Under the pieces are notes generated by a model that was not told where the DNA came from, did no database searches, and was given only the letters and a program-made list of their open reading frames with translations. The position numbers and the translations under genes are program-made. 64,000 nt of DNA, taken from the NCBI RefSeq assembly GCF_000403645.1, contig NC_021313.1:1941014-2005013 (forward strand), given 5' to 3'. Source of the DNA: Salinarchaeum sp. Harcht-Bsk1 (GTDB lineage Archaea > Halobacteriota > Halobacteria > Halobacteriales > Salinarchaeaceae). Of the stretch, positions 17,502 through 26,043 are shown one piece after another (the first letter of the stretch is position 1; the number at the start of each line of letters is the position of its first letter).

Positions 17502-17795
17502 CTATCCGATGTAGCCTTCCTCGCGCAGGGTCTCCGCCTGGGACTTCTCGTAGCGCCAGGAGATGTCCCCTTTCTCGTCCTGCCAGTCCCACGGTTCCAC
17601 CAGCACGACGTCGTCCTCCCGGATCCAGATCCGCTTTTGCATCTTGCCGGGGATCCGCGCCGTCCGTTCGACGCCGTCCGCACACCGCACCCGGACGCGG
17701 TTCGCTCCAAGCATCTCGAGGACCTCCGCGAACACCTCGTCGTCGTCGGGCATCCGGATGTCCTCGACGCTGGCGGGGCCGTCCTCGTCGCTCAT
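17502..17795 (-). CDS. eif1a: Translation initiation factor aIF1A
   Basis: S1-type OB-fold protein that binds the ribosomal A site during initiation. 97 residues, normal length. Key strings: [37 protein letters not shown] and [20 protein letters not shown], all characteristic of eIF1A. A TATA box (GTTAAATC) lies about 27 nt before the ATG, fitting leaderless transcription. Confidence 0.96.
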   Translation of the reverse strand: MSDEDGPASVEDIRMPDDDEVFAEVLEMLGANRVRVRCADGVERTARIPGKMQKRIWIREDDVVLVEPWDWQDEKGDISWRYEKSQAETLREEGYIG

Positions 17796-17972
17796 GGCTA
17801 CCGCTTCGCAGGGCGGCGATTTAACTCTTCATTCTACGACCGGCACGCGAGCGACGGATTTCCGGGGTGTCGGCCCCAGCAGTCGCCCCATCGAAGCCGA
17901 GGCTCGGACGGAATCTCGGACCGGCGGAACCGATCACCGCACTTTTGCGGGGTCCCCCCGTACCACGCGCCA

Positions 17973-18737
17973 GTGAGCGACCCGATCCCGACCGGCTGCG
18001 AGCCCCTCGACGAGCTGCTGGGCGGTGGCTTCGAGCGAGGCACGGTCACCCAGCTCTACGGCCCGCCAGCGGCCGGGAAGACGAACGTCGTGCTCTCGGC
18101 GGCTGCCGCGGTCGCGGCCGACGGTGGCACGACGGTCATCGTCGACACCGAGGGCGTCTCCATCGATCGCTTCGAGCAGGTCGTGGGCGCTCGAGCGCGT
18201 CCGGAGACCGCTCCCGACGGACCGGCGGTCGACGACGCGGTTGCAGCCGCCGATGCAGGAGCCGGCGAGGACCTACAGACGCTCGCCGAGCGGATCGTCG
18301 TCCAGGACGCGCTGGACTTCGCCGAACAGCGCGAGGCCGTCAAGGACGCCGAGGCGTTCGCCGAACAGGCCGATCTCATCGCACTCGACAGCGCGACGGG
18401 GTTCTATCGGCTCCAGCGCGACAAGGACCAGGAGGGCGGCGAGGCGCTACGCGCCGTCGCCGACCAGATCACCCACCTTCTCTCGCTGGCGCGCCGAGAG
18501 GACCTCGCGGTCGTCATCACCAACCAGGTCTACACCGACCCCGAGGAGGACCGAATCCACGCCCTCGGCGGCCACACCCTGGATCACTGGACCGGGACGA
18601 TTCTCCGCATCGACCGATTCCGCGGCGGCAACCGCCGGGCGACCCTCGAAAAACACCGCGCCAAACCCGCCGGCGAGACCGCGCAGTTCCGCATCACCGA
18701 CGAGGGACTGGCCGGCACCGAGCAGGACCGGCTCTGA
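17973..18737 (+). CDS. radB: DNA repair and recombination protein RadB
   Basis: RecA-superfamily ATPase, archaeal Rad51 paralogue that assists RadA. 254 residues from a GTG ([20 protein letters not shown]). It lacks the N-terminal HhH domain of RadA. Walker A is GPPAAGKTN near residue 33; Walker B is [10 protein letters not shown] near residue 130; loop L2 region [18 protein letters not shown]-terminal [13 protein letters not shown]-like ACTTTTGC sits about 27 nt before the start. Upstream and in line with tgtA but separated by 100 nt. Confidence 0.93.
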   Translation: MSDPIPTGCEPLDELLGGGFERGTVTQLYGPPAAGKTNVVLSAAAAVAADGGTTVIVDTEGVSIDRFEQVVGARARPETAPDGPAVDDAVAAADAGAGEDLQTLAERIVVQDALDFAEQREAVKDAEAFAEQADLIALDSATGFYRLQRDKDQEGGEALRAVADQITHLLSLARREDLAVVITNQVYTDPEEDRIHALGGHTLDHWTGTILRIDRFRGGNRRATLEKHRAKPAGETAQFRITDEGLAGTEQDRL

Positions 18738-18837
18738 GAGCGGGCCATCGCTCCGTCTGCAATCGCCGCTGCCCGTTCCGTCGTCGCAGCGCAGCCCAGA
18801 CGGAACCCTTAGGCGCGGGCCTTCCCGATGCACTCTC

Positions 18838-20364
18838 GTGCAAGCGTCCACGCCCGTGCGGGAGTGCTTCGAGTTGCAGGCAGTCGACGGTGCGGGACGC
18901 ATCGGGGAGCTGACGATCCCGCGTGCGGACGTCACCGTCGAGACGCCCGCGCTCCTGCCCGTCATCAATCCCAACATCGACACGGTCGCGCCGGCCGACC
19001 TGGAGTCCGAGTTCGGCGCGGAGATCCTCATCACGAACGCCTACATCATCCACGGCAACGAGGGGCTCCGCGAGCAGGCCCTCCAGGAGGGCCTCCACGA
19101 ACTGCTCGATTTCTCCGGCGCGATTATGACCGACTCGGGTGCCTTCCAGCTCTCCGAGTACGGCGAGATCGACGTCACGACCGAGGAGATCCTCCAGTTC
19201 CAGCGCGAGATCGGGTCGGACGTCGGGACGCCCGTCGACCTCCCGACGCCGCCCGACGTCGCTCGCGAGGAGGCCGAACGGCAACTCGAGACCACGCTCG
19301 ACCGGCTCCAGATCGCCGACGACGCAGCCACCGGCGAGATGCTCGTGACGGCGCCGGTCCAGGGCTCGACCTATCCCGACCTCCGCGAGCGCGCCGCTCG
19401 CAAGGCCTACGCCACCGGCCTCGACGTGTTTCCCGTCGGCGCGGTCGTCCCGCTGCTCGGCGACTACCGCTTCGCGGACGTCGTCGACGTCGTCGCCGCG
19501 GCGAAGCGCGGGCTCGGCGAGGACGCCCCGGTCCACCTCTTCGGCGCCGGCCACCCGATGATGTTCGCGCTCGCGGCAGCGGCCGGCTGCGATCTCTTCG
19601 ACTCCGCGGCCTACGCCCTCTACGCTCGCGACGACCGCTACATGACCGTTCGCGGCACCGAGTACCTCGACGACCTCGAGTACCTCCCCTGTGACTGCGC
19701 GGTCTGCACCGAGTACGACGCCGACGGGCTCCGCGACCTTCCCGGCGGCGAGCGCGAACGGAGGCTCGCGGAGCACAACCTCTCCGTGAGCTTCGCGGAG
19801 ATCCGGCGGGTTCGCCAGGCCATCCGCCGGGGCAACCTCCTCGAACTCGTCGAGACCCGCGCTCGCAGCCACCCTGCACTCCTCGCGGGCTACCGCGCGC
19901 TCCTCGAGCACGCCGAGTGGCTCGCGGCGTCCGACCCGATCGTCAAGGACACGTTCTTCTACACCTCCACGGAGAGCGCCGACCGGCCGGAGGTTCAGCG
20001 CTACCACGACCGCTTGGAACGGCTGGACCTGGCTGGCGTCGATACGCTCCTCGTCACGGAGGCCGACCCTGGCGGCGGCTACGACGAATCCTGGGACCTC
20101 CGCCCGCCCTTCGGCCCCGTGCCGCCCGCGCTCTCCCGGGTGTACCCGCTCACCGCCGAAACGCCGGAGCGCCCCGACCGCCGGGCCCGTGAGCGGGCCG
20201 TCGACGCGATCGCTCGGCTCCACGCCTGCACGAGCGACGTCGAGATCACCGTGGGCCACCGGGGCTGGCCCGACGACGTGATCGCCGACCTGCCGCCGTC
20301 GGTCGAGGCGGTCGACGTGACTGCCGGAGACCAGGGGACTGGCCGCTCGGAACGCCAGGATTGA
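18838..20364 (+). CDS. tgtA: 7-cyano-7-deazaguanine tRNA-ribosyltransferase (archaeal TGT)
   Basis: Swaps guanine 15 of tRNA for preQ0, the first tRNA step of archaeosine synthesis. About 508 residues from a GTG. TIM-barrel catalytic domain with the nucleophile/base-binding [13 protein letters not shown] near residue 100 and the zinc ligands in CDCAVCTEY (about 284-289, with a His downstream). Archaeal TGT C-terminal extension follows, but it appears short: the usual PUA domain is not obvious here. A TATA-like CCCTTAGG is about 27 nt upstream. The second step enzyme ArcS is encoded at 26 kb. Confidence 0.93.
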   Translation: MQASTPVRECFELQAVDGAGRIGELTIPRADVTVETPALLPVINPNIDTVAPADLESEFGAEILITNAYIIHGNEGLREQALQEGLHELLDFSGAIMTDSGAFQLSEYGEIDVTTEEILQFQREIGSDVGTPVDLPTPPDVAREEAERQLETTLDRLQIADDAATGEMLVTAPVQGSTYPDLRERAARKAYATGLDVFPVGAVVPLLGDYRFADVVDVVAAAKRGLGEDAPVHLFGAGHPMMFALAAAAGCDLFDSAAYALYARDDRYMTVRGTEYLDDLEYLPCDCAVCTEYDADGLRDLPGGERERRLAEHNLSVSFAEIRRVRQAIRRGNLLELVETRARSHPALLAGYRALLEHAEWLAASDPIVKDTFFYTSTESADRPEVQRYHDRLERLDLAGVDTLLVTEADPGGGYDESWDLRPPFGPVPPALSRVYPLTAETPERPDRRARERAVDAIARLHACTSDVEITVGHRGWPDDVIADLPPSVEAVDVTAGDQGTGRSERQD

Positions 20365-20405
20365 GCACTCGCACACCAGCTACCGACTGCGTTCGACACC
20401 GCCCG

Positions 20406-20765
20406 TCAGAACAGGTCCGCGTCGTCGCCGTCCTCGTCGTCGACCTCGCCACGGGCCGCGACGGTCGTCGAATCGCTGGTCGTGTTCTCGAGACGCTGCT
20501 CGATCAGGGCCTCGAAGTCGTCGGTCTCGTCGTACTGCGTGCGGAGGTCGACCGCGGCGCGGCCCTCCTCCGTGATCTCGTAGAGCCCCGATTGCTTGGC
20601 GGGCCCCACTTTCCGGGCGAGCCCGTAGTCGGCCAGCACGGGCAAGCGGTTGTTGACGTTCTTGCGGCTCTTTCCAGTCACCTTCGCGAGGTTCGTCGCG
20701 ACGTTTCGGCCGTAGGTGTGCAGAGCTTCGAGAATCAGGAAATCGGTTGGCTGGCGGAGTCGCAT
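20406..20765 (-). CDS. PhiH1-repressor-like winged-helix regulator
   Basis: 119 residues. Residues 5-80 form a winged helix (MRLRQPTDFLILEALHTYGR, NVATNLAKVTGKSRKNVNNR as recognition helix, then the wing SGLYEITEEG). The tail is acidic (DDEDGDDADLF). Such proteins are common in haloarchaea and resemble the phage PhiH1 repressor. Divergent from the CHAT gene with a shared A/T-rich 160-bp gap, so it is a candidate controller of that locus. A TATA (AATTATAAGG) lies at 20797-20806. Confidence 0.82.
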   Translation of the reverse strand: MRLRQPTDFLILEALHTYGRNVATNLAKVTGKSRKNVNNRLPVLADYGLARKVGPAKQSGLYEITEEGRAAVDLRTQYDETDDFEALIEQRLENTTSDSTTVAARGEVDDEDGDDADLF

Positions 20766-20796
20766 TTGCGGACTGTGACCGGCTATGGTTGATCTC

Positions 20797-20911
20797 CTTA
20801 TAATTCTTGGGGGATCACGATAATTGTATCCTGGAGAGGAGCCATTTTCTCACAACACCCCGCCAATCGCCGCCACGCCAGCACACTTTAGTCGCTGGCT
20901 ACGTAGTTATT
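20797..20911. promoter_or_regulatory. Divergent promoter region between regulator and CHAT gene
   Basis: Minus-strand TATA-like AATTATAAGG at 20797-20806 serves the winged-helix gene. Plus-strand candidates CTTTAGT (about 20887) and AGTTATT (20905-20911) serve the CHAT gene, whose ATG is at 20926. The gap is clearly A/T-richer than its flanks. Confidence 0.5.
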
Positions 20912-20925
20912 CTTCACTACCAGCC

Positions 20926-23061
20926 ATGGCTGACTCCCATTCTCCCGGGACGCTCATCACGCAGTCCTTCGGGGTCGACCATGGCCTGGACGTCGTCGAT
21001 CCGATCGAGCGGCTGCGACGGACGATCCGGACCGACGGCCCGGTCTCGCCGACGGACGTCTCGCCAGATCGGTTCCCGATGCCGGTCGAGTCCGCTGTCG
21101 AGATCGAGACATCGAGGGTCGTGCTTCCAGTAGAATCGCAACTTTGCATCCGCGATGTCGAAGGCCGGATGTTGGAAGAGGTCCAACTCGAAACAAAACG
21201 GTCACTTCCCGAGAGCACTTACTTCATTGAACCTGGTGGGATTATTAAAATATATCTCAAAGTAACCAGTCCGCTTGAGATCCGTCAAGACGGGTCCGCA
21301 ACTGAGGTTCAGTTCGACGGTGAGATCGCAGTCTCCATTGGGAGTTGTTCCACGCACGATAGGCCTGCTACCACGATCACGGTAACGGAAGAACCATCGG
21401 ACCTATTGCCAGCCATAACCGCATTTGGCTCTGCACTGAAGACAAAGTCTCCTGAGAGGGCCTTCCCGACCCATCGCGGACATCCACCGAAACTGAAACT
21501 CGGTGACAGTTTGGATGTGCCCAGCGGTTTGGAACCGCCGTCAGATCGGATCGAGGTACAGGTTCCTCCACGATTTGCCGACATTTTCGCTGTTGCCCCA
21601 CTGGCGTACTATCTGGGTGCTCCAGTCAAGGACGGTCCTCCGAGAATCGTCGGGGACTCCTGGACTCATTCGCTCGAATCCCATGGTAGCTTAGAGCATG
21701 GCGTCGAACGAACGCTCAAGAAACTGTTCTTGCTTGACTGCGTTACTCGCACGGAAGGGATCTATCAGATCGATTTGTTTGAACGCAAACAGCTCGAAGA
21801 ACATCTCGATCTCGACTTTCCTTCGCTCTACGGTGAGCGGCACGACCGGCGGGTCGAAGCCTACCTGAGCGTCCCGTTCGATTCAATCGAGGATGTCGTG
21901 CCGGACTGGAAACATGCTGCACACGTGGCCCCCCGTCCAAAGAGTGCGGAAGCACTACCCTATCTCGTTGATGACCTCGCTCTGGTACGCACTGCAGAAG
22001 CGGAACCAGTCTCATCCGATGCGATTCAAACCGGGGCAACGCAGGGCCTCGTGCGTGGAGTCGATGCGAAGGTATTCGAGCAACGGCCTGAATGTCTCCA
22101 GAACCTCTCGGCCCCAGGTATCGTCCGGGGAGATGTTACTGCCGAAGCCGACTATGTCCATCCAACAGATCCCGCCCAAACGATTGAAGAAACCTGGGTC
22201 GGTGATGGGACACCAATCGGTGCATCGAAAGCCATCCCAGAAGCATTCGAAAATCGGACTGGCAGATCCTTGTCAACCGGGTCGATCGATATTTCGGTCG
22301 TCTGCAATGCTGAAGAGATGGCTGAAGAGGGGGACCTCGTGGACGATGCCTACGGGTCTCGTGCCGAAGCCGAACTTCCCTTCGATATTACGATTCGCTC
22401 AGACACGACTTCCGAAGAACTGACCGATATTTTGGCAGAGGAACGGGATTTTCTCCACTACATCGGGCATATCGACGACGATGGATTTCGTTGCACAGAT
22501 GGCCGTCTTGACGCGAGTCAGATCGAAGACGTAGGAGTTGACGCATTTTTCCTGAACGCTTGCCAGTCCTACGAGCAGGGAACCGCTCTCGTCGAAGCTG
22601 GAGCAATTGGAGGAATTGTCACGGTTAGGAACGTGGCCAATCTCGGAGCAGTGAAAATCGGTCGAGCGGTAGCACAGTTGCTGAATTCTGGCTTTCCGCT
22701 CCGTCCAGCGCTGGACATTGCTCGCGACGAGAGTATCATCGGATGCCACTACATCGTCGTCGGTGACGGCGGGCTCTCAATCGTGCAGCCGATGAGTGGC
22801 ACTCCGTATCTCGGAGACATCGAGCAAACGGGGGAGAAATACAAACTATCGTTGGACCTGTTTGGCGCGTCTCCTGGAATGGGTGGGGTGTTCTCTCCTC
22901 ACCTCGCTGGCGTCTCTGAGTACTACCTGGCATCAGGCTCGATTACTGAATTGGTCGTCACTGGGGATGAACTGGATTCTTTCTTACACAACGAGAACTT
23001 CCCAGTCCGTAGGAACAGCTGGCTCGAGTGGAGTAACGAACTTTCTGCTGAGCATCTTTAG
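20926..23061 (+). CDS. Haloarchaeal CHAT-domain (caspase-like) protein
   Basis: 711 residues from MADSHSPGTLITQSFGVDHG. The C-terminal third is a CHAT cysteine-protease domain: catalytic His515 in HYIGH and catalytic Cys546 in FFLNACQSYEQG, followed by the family's GAIGGIVTV and GDGGLSIVQ strands. The N-terminal ~480 residues contain blocks I associate with a widespread uncharacterised haloarchaeal family (ALKTKSPERAFPTHRGHPP, APLAYYLGA, LDCVTRTEG, LPYLVDDLALVR); no membrane helix. From about 21120 on, the G+C is well below the window average, suggesting transfer. Its stop overlaps, tail to tail, the stop of a 46-residue membrane peptide gene. Substrate and trigger unknown. Confidence 0.85.
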   Translation: MADSHSPGTLITQSFGVDHGLDVVDPIERLRRTIRTDGPVSPTDVSPDRFPMPVESAVEIETSRVVLPVESQLCIRDVEGRMLEEVQLETKRSLPESTYFIEPGGIIKIYLKVTSPLEIRQDGSATEVQFDGEIAVSIGSCSTHDRPATTITVTEEPSDLLPAITAFGSALKTKSPERAFPTHRGHPPKLKLGDSLDVPSGLEPPSDRIEVQVPPRFADIFAVAPLAYYLGAPVKDGPPRIVGDSWTHSLESHGSLEHGVERTLKKLFLLDCVTRTEGIYQIDLFERKQLEEHLDLDFPSLYGERHDRRVEAYLSVPFDSIEDVVPDWKHAAHVAPRPKSAEALPYLVDDLALVRTAEAEPVSSDAIQTGATQGLVRGVDAKVFEQRPECLQNLSAPGIVRGDVTAEADYVHPTDPAQTIEETWVGDGTPIGASKAIPEAFENRTGRSLSTGSIDISVVCNAEEMAEEGDLVDDAYGSRAEAELPFDITIRSDTTSEELTDILAEERDFLHYIGHIDDDGFRCTDGRLDASQIEDVGVDAFFLNACQSYEQGTALVEAGAIGGIVTVRNVANLGAVKIGRAVAQLLNSGFPLRPALDIARDESIIGCHYIVVGDGGLSIVQPMSGTPYLGDIEQTGEKYKLSLDLFGASPGMGGVFSPHLAGVSEYYLASGSITELVVTGDELDSFLHNENFPVRRNSWLEWSNELSAEHL

Positions 23062-23198
23062 ACGATCGTAGTTCCATTCGCACCGTCTGCCGCGACACTC
23101 CCGACTTGCGAGAGCGCCAGCAGCAGCGTGAACAGCACGCCGATCTTTCGGGGGTTGTTCGCCAGGTACTGCATCATTCGACCATTGCTATCGGACAT
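23058..23198 (-). CDS. 46-residue single-helix membrane peptide paired with the CHAT gene
   Basis: Begins MSDSNGRMMQYLANNPRK and continues with one hydrophobic stretch (about 19-36, IGVLFTLLLALSQVGSV), then AADGANGTTIV. A basic N-side, a membrane helix and an Ala-x-Ala-like end look like either a small membrane protein or a signal peptide releasing a short tail. I recall similar short haloarchaeal proteins (NPR-x-IGVLFTLLL...) beside CHAT genes. A strong TATA lies about 30 nt upstream. The gene is convergent with the CHAT gene and overlaps it by 4 nt. Confidence 0.8.
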   Translation of the reverse strand: MSDSNGRMMQYLANNPRKIGVLFTLLLALSQVGSVAADGANGTTIV

Positions 23199-23223
23199 GG
23201 CAATTGGATACAGTGCCGGTGCC

Positions 23224-23232
23224 AAATTAAAA
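23224..23232 (-). promoter_or_regulatory. TATA box of the 46-residue peptide gene
   Basis: TTTTAATTT on the minus strand, centred 30 nt before the ATG at 23198, in an A/T-rich patch. Confidence 0.65.
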
Positions 23233-23463
23233 TTATCTAATACTTTCCGACGAAAGACAGGTGGATGCCATGCAAATACGCGTACATAATGGGTGCTTAC
23301 AGGGCTCTACCCGCTCTAAACCGCGGTTTTGCGATCGAACGCCGATCGAAGCTCGGTGGTCACCGACTACGGTAGCCAAATGCCATCTCTCGTGCGCGCT
23401 CACGAACGAGGCAGGACCTTCGGCTGCCCGAACACCCAAGCGAGTTCGGGGGCGTTCTCCGTC

Positions 23464-25629
23464 ATGGACCACCAGACCGACCGCGTCCAGGAGCTGGTCG
23501 ACCAGCTCACGCGCGAGGAGAAGCTCTCGCTCGTGCACGGCCACGTCGACCCGACGCGTAGCGCAACGGGCTATCTCCCCGGCGTCGAGCGCCTCGACGT
23601 CCCGGAGTTCCGACTCGTCGACGGCCCGCTCGGCGTCCGGGTTCCGGGCGAGTCGTCGACGGCGTTCCCCGCGCCGCTTGCCGTCGCTGCGACGTTCGAT
23701 CCGGACCTCGCTCGCCAGAAGGGTGCTGCCATCGGTCGCGAGACCCGTGCGCTGGGGCAGGACTCGTTGCTCGCCCCCGGCCTGAACCTGATCCGGATGC
23801 CCCACTGCGGCCGAAACTTCGAGTACTACAGCGAGGACCCGGTCGTGACCAGCGCGTTCGCCGCCGCGTCGGTCGAGGGCGTCCAGTCCCAGGACGTGAT
23901 CGCGACGCCGAAGCACTACGTCGCGAACAACCAGGAGACCGACCGCGCCGTCGTCAGCGCCGACGTCTCCGAGCGCGCGCTTCGTGAACTCTACCTGCCG
24001 GGCTTCGAAGCGGCCGTCGAGTCCGGCGCGGGTTCGGTGATGACCTCCTACAACCGCGTGAACGGCACGCACATGTCCGAGAACGAGCGGCTCGTCACGG
24101 ACGTCCTCAAGGAGGAGTTCGGCTTCGACGGTTACACCGTCTCGGACTGGTACGGGACGGAGAGCACGGTGGCCGCCGCCAACGCGGGGCTCGACCTCGA
24201 GATGCCAGGGATCCCGATGGAGGCGATGATGGGGCCCGCGATGGAAGACGACGGGGCCGATGCGGAGGACGAGGCCGCCGAGGGCGACGAAGCCAGCCCG
24301 GACGCCGGTGACGCACCCGAGGAGATCGACCTCGGCGAGTTCGAGGACGGCATGCCCGACCCCGAGAACCACGGCCAGTTTGCCGAGCCGCTCGGCGAGG
24401 CAATCGACGCTGGCGAGGTGCCCGAGTCGCGCCTCGACGACATGGTCGCTCGAGTCCTCGGGCAGATGGCTGCCTGTGGCGCGCTCGACGGCGAGCAGAC
24501 CGACGGCGCGATCGACACTGACGAGCACCGCGAGCTCGCAAGCGAGATCGCCAGCCGCGGACAGGTCCTGCTGGAGAACGACGGCGTCCTGCCGTTCGCG
24601 GACGACGTCGACGTCGCGCTCGTGGGGCCGAACCTCGACGAACCGACGCTGGGTGGCGGTGGCTCCTCGGAGACGACGCCGATCGAGGCAACGACGACCG
24701 TCGAGGGCGTGGAGGCCCGGGCGTCCGAGGGCGGTGGCGACGTCACCGTCGCCCGCGGCGTGGCGCCCATCGAGGACCTCTCCTTCTTCGACCTCGGCGA
24801 GGACGACGAGGAGGCCGAGTTCGACGGCTCGATCGACGACGCGGTCGCCGCAGCCGAGGACGCGGACGTCGCACTCGTCGTCGTCCGCGACCAGGCAACC
24901 GAGGCGCTCGACCGTCCGGACCTCCGGCTGCCCGGCGACCAGGACGACCTCGTGGAGGCCGTGGCTGCCGCCAACGAGAACACGGTCGTCGCCGTCCGCT
25001 CTAGCGGCCCGGTCGAACTGCCGTGGCGCGAGGACGTCGCCGCGATCCTCACCTCCTGGTACCCCGGCCAGGCCGACGGCGAGTCGCTCGCCACCGTCTG
25101 CTGGGGCGACGTCGACGCGTCGGGTCGACTCCCGGTCACGTTCGCACCCGAGTCGGAGTACCCCGCCCGAGCGCCCGAGCAGTACCCCGGCGTCGACGGT
25201 CACGCCAGCTACGACGAGGGCGTCTTCGTCGGCTACCGGCACTTCGACGCCGGTCGCGGCACCGCGACGTATCCGTTCGGGCACGGCCACTCCTACGCGG
25301 CCTTCGAGTACCGCGACGCGACGGCCGTCGACGAGTCGACCGTGGAGGTGACGGTCGCGAACGTCGCCGAGCGCGACGGCCGCGAAGTGGTGCAGGCGTA
25401 CGTCCGACCGCCGGAGGCCGACGTCGAGCGGCCCGAACGCGAACTCGGCGGGTTCACAGCCGTGGACGTGCCGGCAGGCGAGGAGCGGACCGTCACGATC
25501 GACCTCGACGACCTGGCGTTCGCCCACTACGACGAAGTCGGCGGCTGGGCGACGCCCGCGGGCGAGTACGCCGTCGAGATCGGGCGCTCTGCCCAGGATC
25601 TCCGGCTGTCGACCACGGTCGAGCGGTAG
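23464..25629 (+). CDS. Glycoside hydrolase family 3 beta-glycosidase
   Basis: 721 residues. Hydrolyses beta-linked sugars, probably beta-glucosides. The (beta/alpha)8 domain (1-260) has DGPLGVRVPG, the substrate-binding KHYVANNQETDR and the nucleophile Asp228 in VSDWYG. A Glu/Asp-rich insert sits at about 260-300. The second alpha/beta domain follows (about 330-560), then a C-terminal fibronectin-III-like domain (YPFGHGHSYAAFEY onward). No signal peptide, so probably cytoplasmic. Start chosen at MDHQTDRVQELV, because the 45 residues upstream in frame do not look coding. Exact sugar specificity cannot be read. Confidence 0.9.
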   Translation: MDHQTDRVQELVDQLTREEKLSLVHGHVDPTRSATGYLPGVERLDVPEFRLVDGPLGVRVPGESSTAFPAPLAVAATFDPDLARQKGAAIGRETRALGQDSLLAPGLNLIRMPHCGRNFEYYSEDPVVTSAFAAASVEGVQSQDVIATPKHYVANNQETDRAVVSADVSERALRELYLPGFEAAVESGAGSVMTSYNRVNGTHMSENERLVTDVLKEEFGFDGYTVSDWYGTESTVAAANAGLDLEMPGIPMEAMMGPAMEDDGADAEDEAAEGDEASPDAGDAPEEIDLGEFEDGMPDPENHGQFAEPLGEAIDAGEVPESRLDDMVARVLGQMAACGALDGEQTDGAIDTDEHRELASEIASRGQVLLENDGVLPFADDVDVALVGPNLDEPTLGGGGSSETTPIEATTTVEGVEARASEGGGDVTVARGVAPIEDLSFFDLGEDDEEAEFDGSIDDAVAAAEDADVALVVVRDQATEALDRPDLRLPGDQDDLVEAVAAANENTVVAVRSSGPVELPWREDVAAILTSWYPGQADGESLATVCWGDVDASGRLPVTFAPESEYPARAPEQYPGVDGHASYDEGVFVGYRHFDAGRGTATYPFGHGHSYAAFEYRDATAVDESTVEVTVANVAERDGREVVQAYVRPPEADVERPERELGGFTAVDVPAGEERTVTIDLDDLAFAHYDEVGGWATPAGEYAVEIGRSAQDLRLSTTVER

Positions 25630-25715
25630 GCGGAGCGGCGCGCCCGCCACCTCGTTTCACGAGGCGTGTGAACATTTATCACAAACGGGCGCGTAGTATA
25701 CTGTTGGACCAGCCC

Positions 25716-25904
25716 ATGAGCATCAAGGACACCGTCCAGAGCCTGCTCGGCGGATCGAACGACCTCGAGGACGAGGTCGAGGCGGCCCCAGAGGAGTCGC
25801 CGTCACACGTCTGCCAGAGCTGCGGGGAGGAGTACTTCTCCGACCCCGAGATGGAGATCGACACGTGCCGGAGCTGTGGCGGGATCAAGGTCGAGCGAGT
25901 ATAG
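25716..25904 (+). CDS. Small zinc-ribbon protein
   Basis: 62 residues: MSIKDTVQSLLGG, an acidic linker, then CQSCGEEYFSDPEMEIDTC RSCGG, i.e. two CxxC pairs 15 residues apart forming a zinc ribbon. Haloarchaeal genomes carry many such mini-proteins, a few with roles in regulation or biofilm formation, most unstudied. TATA-like candidates precede it (ATTTATCA near 25673 and AGTATACT near 25695). Confidence 0.82.
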   Translation: MSIKDTVQSLLGGSNDLEDEVEAAPEESPSHVCQSCGEEYFSDPEMEIDTCRSCGGIKVERV

Positions 25905-26043
25905 GGCAACGGAGCGAACACGGAGCGGCAGCGGCGCGGATTTTTTCGGGGTCGGCGGGCGCCAGCGACTGTGCCGACGCTGCCGGCGCTCCGGCGTCAC
26001 CCAGACCGACACGCCTATTCGCCGAGCGGTGCCCAGATCGGGT

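Noticed and set aside
16783-17685. N-terminal extension of the membrane protein frame over hjc
   Set aside because: Arg/Gly-rich shadow composition over hjc; the GTG at 16782 gives a normal acidic start.
18694-20376. 560-codon open frame opposite tgtA
   Set aside because: Shadow frame; tgtA motifs and zinc ligands lie on the plus strand.
23233-25650. 805-codon open frame opposite the GH3 gene
   Set aside because: Longer than the real gene only because stop codons are rare in high G+C; no domain seen.
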